A stretch of 64,000 nucleotides of DNA. Origin: Pseudorasbora parva. Taxonomy: Eukaryota; Chordata; Actinopteri; Cypriniformes; Gobionidae. Shown here piece by piece: positions 1 to 11,213 of this stretch. Position 1 is the first letter of the stretch, and the number at the start of each line of letters is the position of its first letter. Both the position numbers and the translations under genes were made by a program. The notes below the pieces were generated by a model, which was given only the letters and a program-made list of their open reading frames with translations, had not been told where the DNA came from and searched no databases. Location of the stretch: assembly GCF_024679245.1 (NCBI RefSeq), contig NC_090172.1, forward strand, positions 2,459,001 through 2,523,000, in the 5' to 3' direction.

Positions 1-477
1 ACTAACATTGTAACTAATCATTTGATACAATGCACTTATTGTGTACCTACATGTTTTTACATTGTACTTACATTTAAAAAAATGCCGGCATGTAATTACG
101 TCTGTAATTAATGTCTGTAGTTACATTTGTAATCACACACTTCCCTTACACCTAACCCTTAAACTGACCCATACAACCATAACTCTACCCGTATCCACCT
201 CAATATAAGCTAAAGGTGTGTTATATACCACCTAATATAAAGTGGGGCCTGAAATGTGAACATTGCTGGACTCTATGAACAGGTCCACCGCTGACTAAAT
301 GAAAAAATAATACTTAACTAGCGAAAATTTAACAGAATTGGAGCATATTGACTTCAATTTCACTACATTTCCCTATGCCAGTATATATTGGCATAAGCTG
401 TGAGGCGGTTAAAGTTTTTATCCAATATAAGGCATGCACAAAAACTCCAATGGAAACATTTACGGAATAAAAGCAGT
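1..477. other. AT-rich stretch without a gene
   Basis: No gene is visible. Positions 28-235 have the feel of a dispersed fish repeat: runs of TGTAATTAC-like words are followed by CCTAACCCTT and an AT-rich tail. I could not define its ends. The rest is ordinary AT-rich DNA. Confidence 0.4.
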
Positions 478-990
478 GGAGTAAAGCAGCCGCCACTGGA
501 CTCTAGAGCAGTGAGACGTGTTCTCTGAGTGACCAATCACGCTTCAGTCTGACAATCCCATGGACGAGTCTGGGTTTGGCGGCCGCCAGGAGAACAGGAC
601 TTGCGTGACTGCATTGTGCTGAGTGTAAAGTTTGGTGGAGGGGGGATTATGGCGTGGGGTTGTTTTTCAGGGGTTGTTTTTCAGGGGTTGGGCTTTACCC
701 CTTAGTTCCAGTGAAAGGAACTCTTAATGCTTCAGCATACCAAGACATTTTGGACAATTTCATGCTTCCAACTTTGTGTGAAAAGTTTGGGGATGGCCCC
801 TTCCTGTCCCAGCATGACTGCGCTTATTCCCATATACACACTCCTAAACCTTGAGGAAAGCCTTCCCAGAAGAATTGATGCTGTTAGAGAGGGTGGGTCG
901 ACTTCATATTAAACCCGACGTATTAACAATGGGATGGCATTAAAGTTCATGTGCATGTAAAGGCAGGCGTCCCAAAACTTTTGGCAACAT
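478..990 (+). pseudogene. Tc1-like transposase remnant with 3' terminus
   Basis: This is the decayed second half of a Tc1/mariner transposase gene. The family cuts and pastes DNA at TA sites with a DDE catalytic domain. Translation around 650-800 gives the hallmark WGCFSG, then [17 protein letters not shown] and [10 protein letters not shown], the stretch around the second catalytic Asp in this family. A 14-bp direct duplication (656-669 and 670-683) shifts the frame, further shifts follow, and the C-terminal third is collapsed. Positions 962-988 read GGCAGGCGTCCCAAAACTTT and onward, matching the usual 3' terminal inverted repeat of this fish Tc1 group. No matching 5' terminus is visible, so the copy is 5' truncated and cannot be active. 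Confidence 0.8.
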
Positions 991-1232
991 GTATGACGTA
1001 TCATGCAAACTTTTATTGCAATTGGCCCATAGGTGGTGCTATAATGGTTAAAAGGCTTTAAAATCATATATTTCCTATTATAAATTGCCTGTATTGACTG
1101 TAAATACTCTTTTCCAATTATGATCAAAGTGGTTAAAGGCCCTAAAGCGCTTGAACCCTGATAATTGCTGCTCGCAGCTATAGTTTAAAAATGCAACTTT
1201 GGATATAAACAAAAAATATCATAAATAAAAAT

Positions 1233-1496
1233 GGTAACACTTTAGTATAGGGAACATACATCCACTATTAACTACGACTTTCGCCTCAATAAACTCCTAA
1301 TTTACTGCTTATTAATAGTTAGTAAGGTAGTTTTTGTAGCATTTAAGTTTAGGTGTTGGGTCGGATTAAGGGATGCAGAATAAGGCATTAATATGAGCTT
1401 TATAAGTGCTAATAATTAGACAATATCCTAGTAATATGCAGGATAATAAGCAACTAGTTATAAGTTAATAACTGAACCTTAAAATAAAGTGTTACC
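1233..1496. repeat. GGTAACACTTTA MITE, copy 1
   Basis: Non-autonomous DNA element about 264 bp long with terminal inverted repeats GGTAACACTTTA and TAAAGTGTTACC. The body (TTATTAATAGTTAGTAAGGT, GGGTCGGATTAAGGGATG) recurs nearly unchanged at 11214-11492 and, inverted, at 24484-24762 and 49578-49749. The flanks ATAAAAAT and ATTAATAT are a poor 8-bp match; copy 2 shows the duplication better. Superfamily not certain; an 8-bp duplication would fit hAT. Confidence 0.85.
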
Positions 1497-2330
1497 ATTA
1501 ATATTCAACATGAGGATGGCTACATCATGACAGAATTTCACCCCTTTAACCTCGGCTGAGAATAATGAGGGACATTTAAGTGAACATGATTGGATATTTG
1601 GAGTCAGGTGGTGTGCTTGTAATATTTTTTGATTAAATGTCATGCGGCAGAGGAATACAGTGACCACGCACTTCTTACTGGCGTTTGCAGACTCATTCTT
1701 TTCAATTATTTAATCTATAATTTACAACGGATTTATATGCACACATAAGGAAGAGACAAATGGCAAATCTCTTTTGATCAATCTGACAAGCAGTCAACCG
1801 TTCAATCATAAAGCTGTCAGGAGAAACGACTGCGATCCCATTCATGCAGAGATCTCATTTGTGAGTTTTCTTTCTTCCACCTTTTCTCTGGTGTGATGTT
1901 GTTGAGTTGTGCACATCTGTGCATAGATTTGGCCTCGCAGGTGTGTGTGCTGATAGTTAAACCCTGACTTTGGGTGTGTGTGCTCAGGCAGTTGGCAGTG
2001 CTGGGACTGAAGATAGCAAGAAGAGGGGGTTGATGCACAGTATCAAGTTGTGAACATCTGTTCCTCATAGAGACCGCAAAGCTGGTGCAGAGGAAATAGG
2101 AAGAATAACTGTTCTCTGCCTTTCTGTCTACTCTTTCTCTTACTTGTTTTGTCTTCATCTTTCCTTCCCCTCCTCCCCCATGCTGCGTGTGTTCACATCC
2201 ACACATATATAGACATGTGAAGACTCCTTACTAGAAAGTACTGTAGTGTACACCGGTGTCAGATGGCAGGGTACTAGCTTATATACCATTAATAATTATC
2301 ATATTAATACAGCATGGTACATGATTTTCC
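1497..2330. other. No recognisable gene
   Basis: Probably unique sequence. A 129-codon open frame exists on the minus strand (1817-2206), but it is low complexity, has no recognisable motif and no good context, so I do not call it. Confidence 0.5.
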
Positions 2331-2620
<290 letters not shown>

Positions 2621-2750
2621 TTTCAAATGTCGATCAAGATTTGGAACACTAGCTAAATAAGATAACGTGAATGAAAAACTATTAATTTGCTGGAGTCTAT
2701 TTAAAATGTTTTAATTAATTAAAATAAGTATTTAAAGAAAATGGATTATT

Positions 2751-4520
2751 TGAATGATTCAATGACTCACTCATAAAGACTTCACTTGTTTCATTACTGG
2801 ATGAATCAGTGTTTTTGAACAAATCTCTTCAATGAATGATTCAATGACTCACTCGTAAAGACTTCACTTGTTTCATTTCTGGATGAATCAGCGTTTTTGA
2901 ACAAATCTCTTGAGTGAATGATTCAATGACTCACTCATAAAGACTTCACTTGTTTCATTATTGGATGAATCAGTGTTTTTGAACAAATCTCTTCAATGAA
3001 TCATTCAATGACTCACTCGTAAAGACTTCACTTGTTTCATTACTGGATGAATCAGTGTTTTTGAACAAATCTCTTGAGTGAATGATTCAATGACTCACTC
3101 ATAAAGACTTCACTTGTTTCATTATTGGATGAATCAGTGTTTTTAAACAAATCTCTTCAATGAATCATTCAATGACTCACTCGTAAAGACTTCACTTGTT
3201 TCATTACTGGATGAATCAGTGTTTTTGAACAAATCTCTTGAGTGAATGATTCAATGACTCACTCATAAAGACTTCACTTGTTTCATTATTGGATGAATCA
3301 GTGTTTTTAAACAAATCTCTTCAATGAATGATTCAATGACTCACTCCCAAATACTTCACTTGTTTCATTACTGGATGAATCAGTGTTTTTGAACAAATCT
3401 CTTCAATGAATGATTCAATGACTCACTCACAAATACTTCACTTGTTTAATTACTGGATTAATCAGTGTTTTTGAACAAATCTCTTGAGTGAATGATTCAA
3501 TAACTCACTCATAAAGACTTCACTTGTTTCATTACTGGATGAATCAGTGTTTTTGAACAAATCTCTTGAGTGAATGATTCAACGACTCACTCATAAAGAC
3601 TTCACTTGTTTCATTATTGGATGATTCAGTGTTTTTGAACAAATCTCTTGAGTGAATGATTCAATAACTCACTCATAAAGACTTCACTTGTTTCATTACA
3701 GGATGAATCAGTGTTTTTGAACAAATATCTTGAGTGGATGATTCAACGACTCACTCATATAGACTTCACTTGTTTCGTTATTGGATGATTCAGTGTTTTT
3801 GAACAAATCTCTTGAGTGAATGATTCAATAACTCACTCATAAAGACTTCACTTGTTTCATTACAGGATGAATCAGTGTTTTTGAACAAATCTCTTGAGTG
3901 AATGATTCAACGACTCACTCATATAGACTTCACTTGTTTCGTTATTGGATGAATCAGTGTTTTTGAACAAATCTCTTGAGTGAATGATTCAACGACTCAC
4001 TCATAAAGACTTCACTTGTTTCATTATTGGATGAATCAGTGTTTTTGAACAAATCTCTTGAGTGAATGATTCAATGACTCACTCATAAAGACTTCACTTG
4101 TTTCATTATTGGATGAATCAGTGTTTTTGAACAAATCTCTTGAGTGAATGATTCAACGACTCACTCATAAAGACTTCACTTGTTTCATTACTGGATGAAT
4201 CAGTGTTTTTGAACAAATCTCTTGAGTGAATGATTCAACGATTCACTCATAAATACTTCACTTGTTTCATTATTGGATGAATCAGTGTTTTTGAACAAAT
4301 CTCTTGAGTGAATGATTCAATGACTCACTCATAAAGACTTCACTTGTTTCATTATTGGATGAATCAGTGTTTTTGAACAAATCTCTTGAGTGAATGATTC
4401 AACGACTCACTCATAAAGACTTCACTTGTTTCATTACTGGATGAATCAGTGTTTTTGAACAAATCTCTTGAGTGAATGATTCAATGACTCACTCATAAAG
4501 ACTTCACTTGTTTCATTACT
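2751..4520. repeat. 82-bp minisatellite, about 21.6 copies
   Basis: Perfectly phased 82-bp tandem units start at 2751, 2833, 2915, 2997 and so on. Each unit contains GATTCAATGACTCACTC, GACTTCACTTGTTTCATTA, GGATGAATCAGTG and GAACAAATCTCTT. Most units carry TGACTCA, the AP-1 core; some have CGACTCA or TAACTCA. The first eight units alternate between two types (ATAAAG/ATTATTGG/CTTCAA and GTAAAG/ATTACTGG/CTTGAG), giving a 164-bp dimer; later units follow other dimer patterns. No open frame runs through it. Confidence 0.97.
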
Positions 4521-5334
4521 TAATGTAATCCATAATCGAAAATGATTCTGTCAAAGCATTAACGGACACAGGCGAATCATTGTCATTTAGGAATTAGATT
4601 TCATGGGTGTTTAAATAAAGATCGTCCTCTTTTAATCGTGCAGCTTTAGCATGGTTCTTCTAGTAATCGTGAGGTGAACCAATAAAACAATCCCACCGAC
4701 ACTAGCTCTGCTCCAAAAGCTTCAGTGAAGTGCCTGACAGAAGGTTTAATATCATAGAGTGATCAATTAAAGTACCAAGAGGTCCGGTCCCTATATTTCA
4801 TTCCCAGTAGAGGTCCGGAAAAATGCTTTTTGGGAATAGTTATATTCCCATCTGCGCAGAAGTATTATCTAAAGTAAAGAAATAAATCTCGAGATTTAGG
4901 CTCTCGAGAGCCAAAGCAGTGGCGTCTGAGAATGAATAAAAATGTATATTCCATCAGTTGAGCCCAATTGGATTTGAATATATTAAAAGAGAAGATCAGA
5001 TTAAGCTATTACTATTTTACATTTAGAAACCGATGAAGGGGTGAGTTCAGGATGATCGGCCCCAATCATCATAATGGCAAAAAGTGTCCCGATCAACCTG
5101 AACTTAATGAATCTCAATGTAAAAATAGTAATCCTGAAATCACGGCGGAAGGACATGTGACTGATAAAAGTCAGAAATTGCCCCCGTACCCTAAAATAGG
5201 CCATTATTTGAGAGATCAGCCATCACTGTATGATCGCAGTGATCATAAGCACAGCTCAGAAGCTCCCTTCACAAAACTTAACATCAAGCACAGTTTTGCC
5301 ATTGGTAGAATATAACATACTGCATAAATGATAT
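4521..5334. other. No recognisable gene
   Basis: Ordinary AT-rich sequence. Short overlapping frames at 5001-5315 have no recognisable content. Confidence 0.5.
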
Positions 5335-5733
5335 GGGATTCTGGACCACAGAAGTAGTCATAAGGGTCATTTGTTTTAATTGTGCCGTATATATTATATG
5401 AAAGCTGAATAAATAATCTTTCCATTGATGTTTGGTCTGTTAGGACAATATTTGGAAAATCTGGAATCTGAGGGTGCAGAAAAATCTGAATATTGAGAAA
5501 ATCTGCTTTAAAGTTGTCCAGATGGAGTCCTTAGCAATGCATATTACGTCTAATAATACATTTATATATATATATTTACGGTAGGACATTTACTAAATAT
5601 CTTCATGGAACATGATCTTAATATCCTAATGATTTTTGGCATGAAAGAAAAATTGATAATTTTTTAACCCATATAATGTATTATTGGCTATGGCCACAGA
5701 TAAACCCGACTGGTTTTGTGCTCCTCGGTCACA
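5335..5733 (+). repeat. TGTGACCCTGGACCAC-type repeat, copy 1
   Basis: A non-autonomous inverted-repeat element: the left end TTCTGGACCACAGAAGTAGTC mirrors the right end GGTTTTGTGCTCCTCGGTCACA. The middle (CTGGAATCTGAGGGTGCA, TTTACGGTAGGACATTTACT, GATTTTTGGCATGAAAG) recurs inverted at 21845-22212 and 22483-22860. The family is recognised from memory as common in cyprinids; superfamily not assigned. Confidence 0.85.
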
Positions 5734-6249
5734 TATTTGGTTGAAATGCTTGTATTGAATATCACAACTTTATATAAATTAAACATTATTATTATTATTA
5801 TTACCAACTCAACTTTATGAGTCAGATGCACAAGTGATTTTGTAGGGTTATTTTCAGGAAGAAAATGGGATAATTCCGAGTTCTGAGTTGCATATGATGC
5901 ATTATAATGCTTGAAACACACGTTCTCTGTTTCACACTCTTAGGGTGCGTTCACACTCGTCATGTTTGGTCGGATTAAAACGAACCCTGGTGCGATTGCT
6001 CGGTTAGTGCGGTTCATTTGAACATATGTGAACGCTGCCATCCCAACCCTGGTGCGCACCAAACAAGCGGACCGAGAGCGCTAAAAAGATGAGTCTCGAT
6101 CCGCTTCTAAACCAACTCTGGTGCGGTTCGACTGATATAAGAACGCAACACGGACCAAAGACATGTAGACGGACCAAAAACAGGACGTGATGTCACAAGA
6201 TGAGACGCATAGTCAGCTGATTTGACGACGCGGAAAGATCGGTGTATCC

Positions 6250-6480
6250 AAAATGAGTAACGTTAACGTTAGAGGGCAAACGTAGAGCAACGAGGAAGAG
6301 CCTCATCAATATTTGGTCCCACGAGCATGTTTCGAAAATGCTAGAAAAACGCACAAAAAGCACACCTGGCTCTTCTCATCAGAGGACCTGTGCTGCCCAT
6401 TATTAGTCGGTACAGACGACAGAACGGCCATCTCTTTTCTGCACAACGGAGGAAATCCTGGAGCTGTTTTGAATGTTTTG
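6250..6480 (+). pseudogene. Myb/SANT-like DNA-binding protein remnant
   Basis: One frame near 6283 gives SNEEE. After a one-base frame change, positions 6302-6361 read LINIWSHEHVSKMLEKTHKK. This is the Myb/SANT-like helix-turn-helix of the accessory protein of Harbinger transposons, which helps direct the transposase to the element ends. Stops and frameshifts interrupt it, so it is a pseudogene. Assignment rests on the pattern W-x2-E then L-I-x-I-W and on position inside an element with Harbinger-type duplication. Confidence 0.6.
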
Positions 6481-6610
6481 AACACTTTATGAGCTCTTCA
6501 TGATTTCTCAGCTGGTAAAAATAATGCCATATGTACACGCATAAAATGATGGCGTTTAATCAGCACACAGCGTTGTTCTGAGTGTTCGGTAAGCAGCTCC
6601 TCCGTCATAT

Positions 6611-7620
6611 AGACCCTTTTACTGTTTGTATACAATGATGACGTAGCAACGTATGCGCGCGCATTTTGGCAACAAACTGTGGCGAGAATCAGCAGCATGT
6701 CAAGCTACGTGAGCGGATTAAGCAACACAAACCGAGAAAGTTATTTTTAAAAGTTGACTTTATCAAATGGTATTCGGCTACCAGATCCGCATACTATAGT
6801 GGAGTGGAGAGAAGACGTTAGCAGATGGCCAGATATAACTTAGTGGTCGGATATATACGTATTTAGTTGAGAAACCGAGCGTGTACACCCGAGACAAGCA
6901 TATAAATCACTGGATGCTTATGAATACGTTGTCTGTGGGCATGTAAGTTACAGAATGTCCAATACAATTTTCTACATTTATTCTTATTCTTCACACAGAC
7001 ATACATTTATCATTTTCCTTACATTTTATGTTGTTATTGATTCGTGTCGACACTTCTGTTTAAAGTTTAATTTTGTAATGCTATAACGTTAGTACTTTAA
7101 TAGCAACTATGTTGCTTGCATACATTTCTCAGATGGTTATTTTGCAATTAAACTATTAATAAAATCATTACAAATGAAGTTGATAAGTACTGTGATTATT
7201 GATATGATAATCTGGGGGTGGGGGGTACATTATACACACCAGTGGCAGCCAATGTTGGGAGGTTTATTATAAATAATTAAGTTTCAAGTGCAGTAAATGT
7301 TTTACAAATGATTTTTTTTATGCGAGCATTTTTATGTCCTCGTTCCAATCAATGCATTTAATCGCCTGCGTACCGCCGGTTCTTCTGAAACGGCCGTGAT
7401 CCTGTCAGAATTCTATAAAACTTAAGCCCATTGGTGGAATAGCGATTAGTGCAACCAAAAACGCAACAGCCAGATGCTGGGAATACATTTTGATGCTGGG
7501 AAACCGTTTTGATAAACTTTCGGAGTTGCTCACACGTTAGAGAACCACTAGGGAACAACACCACTTCCGTTGCCAAAATGCGCGTGCAACTCTTTGATCA
7601 CGTGGGCTGTAAAAGGGTCT
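6611..7620 (-). mobile_element. ISL2EU-like transposon nested in the Harbinger element
   Basis: Perfect 12-bp inverted termini AGACCCTTTTAC (6611-6622) and GTAAAAGGGTCT (7609-7620) are each flanked by AT, matching the short AT duplication of ISL2EU elements. A THAP-type zinc-finger fragment is encoded on the minus strand near the right end (7358-7576). Near the left end, about 6740-6950, plus-strand text resembles the start of another fish transposon protein (readable piecemeal as DPxTIVEW, WPDIT, LVEKPSVYT and SLDAYxYVVCGHV), broken by frameshifts. The long AT-rich middle lacks coding signal. It is a deleted copy. Confidence 0.7.
7358..7576 (-). pseudogene. THAP zinc-finger fragment of a transposon protein
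   Basis: A 72-residue frame. Residues about 37-64 read CCVFGCTNRYSTNGLKFYRI and GSRPFQKNRR, which fits the start of a C2CH THAP domain: C-x4-C, the NR pair, an aromatic F and a basic segment. In intact THAP domains a Trp and the C-terminal Cys/His pair follow; here the frame ends before them. The N-terminal 35 residues are not THAP-like and probably come from rearranged element DNA. THAP domains are shared by several transposon superfamilies (P, Kolobok, ISL2EU-type) and host genes; the flanking AGACCCTTTTAC termini place this one in the nested element. Confidence 0.65.
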
Positions 7621-7789
7621 ATAAGCCGACCAATCAGGTAGTGAGCGTCTCCCTGAGCCTTTGGTTCGCTAACTTTAGGTTCGCTGTTATAAATGCCAGT
7701 GTGAACGTAAAGCGAACCAGGACTATATGTTTTGTTTTTGTTTTTTGGTCCTACTACAGGTGTGAACTACAGGTGTGAACACACCCTTA

Positions 7790-8576
7790 GAAGGAAAGGT
7801 TCTATTGGCGCTACATATTAGGAAGCCCTAAAAGTGTCCATACACTGAAAAAAGGGGTTGGATTTACACGATTTAATCATGTACATCAGTTTCACATGAT
7901 TCAATTAAGTTAATCAAACATGATTTGTTCATATAACTTCAATTAAGTCATTTTTGAGTAATCTCAAATTGAGTAATCTCAAAATGATTTTAAAATGGCT
8001 TCCTAACAACAGTGGTGTGCACCGAGGGGCTCGAGACCCTGACTCTTCTATCAAATCACAAGCTTATTTAGTTATTGTATGTTTTTGTGGTCACTTGACT
8101 GATTTGTAAGAATGTAATAACTAGCTTTCATTCTGTTAGTGAGCAATAGCAGATAATAAACATGTCACGTGCTATGAAATGCTCTTCGTTGACATGAGCC
8201 GTCTCAGTCCACAGCCTGAGCAATCGCTCCGCTCTTCTCCACTACGGTAACCCAGTGTTATTTAAATGGTTATTCCAACATAATTAAACATTTAACACTA
8301 TTAAACAATATAAAGTCTCCCCCTATCTCATTTTGCTAAAAAACACATAAAATAACACTTAAGTTCAACAATTTTACTCTTTTTGTCAAGTCCCAAGCAA
8401 AGCATGCTGGGACTACAGCTTCAGCAAAAATCATCTTCGAGTTCTTGATTGGTTCACATTAACCCCAAATAATGTAATCTAGTAGATTGCACATTTAAGA
8501 GAATTACATTAATCGAAAGCAAAGAAATCACGCTTAGAAGAGAAACACAATTTTGTTGCGTAGATCGCAAATAATA
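7790..8576. other. No recognisable gene; one ZNF143-like site
   Basis: Around 7845 a CACTGAAAAAAGG start followed by AT-rich text looks like a decayed MITE, but I could not find its other end. At 8402-8418 the minus strand reads CTGTAGTCCCAGCATGC, close to the ZNF143/THAP11 (SBS) motif. Nothing else is supported. Confidence 0.4.
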
Positions 8577-8750
8577 CACTCAAAAAAATGCTGGGTTGTT
8601 TCAACCCAATGCTGGGTGGTTTTAATCCTGCGGTTGGGTTAAATATTTGTTTAAGACAACCCAATCGCTGGGTTAAAACAACCCAATTGCCGGGTTAGTC
8701 CATATTTGACCCAACATTGGGTTGTTTTTTACCCAGAATTTTTTAGAGTG
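8577..8750. repeat. CACTCTAAAAAATG MITE, copy 1
   Basis: Termini CACTCAAAAAAATGCTGGG and TTTTTTAGAGTG are flanked by TA on both sides. The interior is a run of TGGGTT / AACCCA words that can fold back on itself. Tc1/mariner-type TA duplication is inferred. Confidence 0.85.
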
Positions 8751-8849
8751 TAAGATTGTATAAATTGGACAATGTGTGTTTTCCTTTTTTTTTTTCTCCA
8801 GTGAATCCTTTTAAAGTGCCAATAATAGAACCTTTTAGCATAAAACATA

Positions 8850-9073
8850 CACTCTAAAAAATTCTGGGTAAAAAACAACCCAATGTTGGGTCAAATATGG
8901 ACTAACCCAGCAATTGGGTTGTTTTAACCCAGCGATTGGGTTGTCTTAAACTAATATTTAACTCAACCGCAGGGTAAAAACAACCCAATCACTGGGTTAA
9001 AACAACCTAATTGCTGGGTTAGTCCATATTTGACTCAACATTGGGTTAAAATAACCCAGCATTTTTTAGAGTG
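8850..9073. repeat. CACTCTAAAAAATG MITE, copy 2
   Basis: Same family, 100 bp beyond copy 1. Starts CACTCTAAAAAATTCTGGG, ends CATTTTTTAGAGTG, flanked by TA. The interior is the same AACCCA/TGGGTT fold-back sequence. Confidence 0.88.
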
Positions 9074-9206
9074 TAATAAAAAAATAGCGTTTAGATTATA
9101 CTCCAAAGAACCTTTTATGCTACAAGAAAGAACCCTTTTGGCGCTTAAAAAGGGTTTTATATAGAAACTTTTAGGAGTTTCAAATACGTAGTGCTGATAG
9201 AACAAG

Positions 9207-9382
9207 TGCTGGGTTAAAAACAACCCAAGTTGGGTTGTAAATGGACAAAACCAGAAATTGGGTTGCTTGAATGGGTCCATTTACTAGGGTTCAAACAACC
9301 CAATTTCTGGGTTTGTCCATTTCCAACCCAACTTGGGTTGTTTTTAACCCAGCATTTTAGAACCTTTTCTTCTAAGAGTGTA
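9207..9382. repeat. CACTCTAAAAAATG MITE, copy 3, diverged
   Basis: GTGCTGGGTTAAAAACAACC mirrors GGTTGTTTTTAACCCAGCATT. The left terminus is damaged (GAACAAGTGCTGGG) and the right TAGAACC...AGAGTGTA is interrupted. An older copy than its neighbours. Confidence 0.7.
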
Positions 9383-9738
9383 TGATCTCCATCTTCTCCA
9401 GATCATCATGTTTTGTCGTGAGCACCTGAAACAGCACCAGCATTCCCCAGCACATTATTGATTTAGCCTTTGTCATGGCTGGAAAAGCATTCAGGACAGC
9501 ATAATTCCTCTGTCCTCGTTTTTGAGCACGGACGGGCCTTAAACGCATACAGCGCCGTCAGCTATGCTAAGATGCTAAAACGTATCATCCAAGGCATACA
9601 TATTCAAATAGCTGTGGATTAGCGCGACTAAGCTCTCTGCTGCCAGCGATAGGAAACAACCAGACTTTGTTTTGATAATTCCCCCCCTCTCTTTTTTTTC
9701 TTGAAGAATTTCAGGGTTTCAATCCAGCTCCCCTATCT
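9383..9738. other. Probably unique sequence, no gene
   Basis: Balanced composition, no repeat family that I recognise and no open frame. It includes ATTATTGATTTAGCCTTTGT and could be conserved non-coding DNA, but nothing in the sequence alone proves that. Confidence 0.35.
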
Positions 9739-10276
9739 TTTTATATGTGTGGTGGGTGGCTTGTGTGTGTGATGGGTATGTTTAGGGGCAGTGTGTGTGT
9801 GTGTGTGATGGGTAGGTTTAGGGGCAGTGTAAGGGGATAGAAAATACGGTTTGTACAGTACACTCTAAAAAATGCTGGGTTAAAAACAACCCAAGTTGGG
9901 TTGAAAATGCACCGACCCAACAATTGGGTTGTTTTAACCCAATGGTTGAGTTGTTCTTACCCAGCAATTGGGTTGTCTTAAGCAACATTTAACCCAACCA
10001 CTGGGTTAAAACAACTCAACCACTGGGATAAAACAACTCAACCATTGGGTTAAAACAACTCAACCATTGGGTTAAAACAACTCAATTGTTGGGTCGGTGC
10101 ATTTTCAACCCAACTTGGGTTGTTTTTAACCCAGCATTTTTTAGAGTGTATTAAAACCATTACGCCTATGGAGTGTCCCCATATGTCACAAAAACAAGCG
10201 TGTGTGTGTGTGTGCGATGGGTAGGTTTAGGGGCAGTGTGTGTGTGTGTATGTCTGTGTGATGGGTAGATTTAGGG

Positions 10277-10353
<77 letters not shown>

Positions 10354-10434
10354 TGGGTAGATTTAGGGGCAGTGTGTGTGTGTGTGTGTATGTGTGTGTT
10401 TGTGTGTGTTTGTGTGTGATGGGTAGATTTAGGG

Positions 10435-10513
<79 letters not shown>

Positions 10514-10515
10514 TG
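9739..10515. repeat. CA-associated dispersed repeat, copy 2, with MITE insertion
   Basis: Repeated modules of (TG)n plus GATGGGTAGRTTTAGGGGCAG occur at about 9760, 9800, 10216, 10260, 10352 and 10418, with long (TG)n tracts at 10280-10352 and 10440-10513. Between 9830 and 10200 lies the block GATAGAAAATACGGTTTGTA and GTGTCCCCATATGTCAC, split by a MITE. Frames of Cys-Val or Thr-His are artefacts of the dinucleotide. Confidence 0.85.
9861..10148. repeat. CACTCTAAAAAATG MITE, copy 4, with small internal array
   Basis: Starts CACTCTAAAAAATGCTGGG and ends CCCAGCATTTTTTAGAGTG, flanked by TA (9859-9860 and 10149-10150). An internal 22-bp unit, TTAAAACAACTCAACCATTGGG, is present about four times at 10000-10090. 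It interrupts a repeat whose unoccupied relative is at 2512-2525, confirming a TA duplication. Confidence 0.92.
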
Positions 10516-11213
10516 ATAAGGCACAGAGAGAGAAGCCAGCGCTCTGACATCTCTCCACCGCCGCGGTTATCGTTTGCCGCAGCTGTTGCCCAAGTCGCAC
10601 CACATCTGCCGCCTCACAAGAAGCCTCGCCGCTATCTCCCGACATGAAAAGCCCCTTCATTACGCAGCTGTTGACTACACCTCCCATCAGCCCCTTCTCA
10701 CACGTGCACACACACCTAGATAGGTAGCAGTGCGTGAGACAAAGCGCCGCTGTTTACAAGCTCCAGGTCCTTTCTTTGTAGCCGAGCCTCAGGGACGTTT
10801 AGCCCGCCGCCTCAGCCATTTTATCACTGAATTACAGGGGATGTTTATAACTAAGCCTAATTATACTGAGCTTATCAGAGAAACGTGTGCAGAGCTCATT
10901 ATTGCCAAGAGCCGAGGCCGCCGCAGGTAATGTGCAATGCTGTATATTACCTTTCAACGCAAGCTAAAACCATTTTCACCCAAAGGCCATAAAGTGCAAC
11001 TTAAAAGTTGGCTTCGGATTCTAGTATTAGTCTTAAGTGGCTTTAGCGTTCTCAGATAACTGCTCGGAGATGATTACCCCTTACAAAACAAAAATATATT
11101 GCAGTATATTGGAAAATATCATGTAATACAGTAGGCAATATATTCACATACAGCTCTGGAAAAAATTAAGAGACCACTTAACATTGAGAAATCATGTATA
11201 TGGGATTTAATAT
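10516..11213. other. GC-richer island, no proven gene
   Basis: Positions 10516-10940 are GC-rich and not obviously repetitive. A 66-codon frame (10730-10930) ends at CGCAGGTAATG, which resembles a splice donor, but it has no homology that I recognise. Beyond 10990 the DNA turns AT-rich with CAATATATTG words and a piece of a common fish repeat (CAGCTCTGGAAAAAATTAAG, 11152-11171). Confidence 0.35.

Larger units (their letters stand above)
5943..7786. mobile_element. Harbinger-like DNA transposon, nested host
   Basis: The termini GGGTGCGTTCACAC (5943-5956) and GTGTGAACACACCC (ending 7786) are inverted repeats, flanked by a TTA target duplication at 5940-5942 and 7787-7789. A 3-bp TWA duplication is characteristic of PIF/Harbinger. 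The interior holds remnants of a Myb/SANT-like gene (about 6280-6480), as expected for the second protein of that superfamily; no DDE transposase is readable. A different element occupies 6611-7620, so the host was already in place when the second arrived. Both are decayed and presumably immobile. Confidence 0.8.

Noticed and set aside
150..175. Telomere-like CCTAACCCTT
   Set aside because: Only about one unit, in an AT-rich dispersed repeat; not a telomeric array.
1817..2206. 129-codon minus-strand frame
   Set aside because: No recognisable motif, low-complexity stretches, no promoter or splice context; open by chance.
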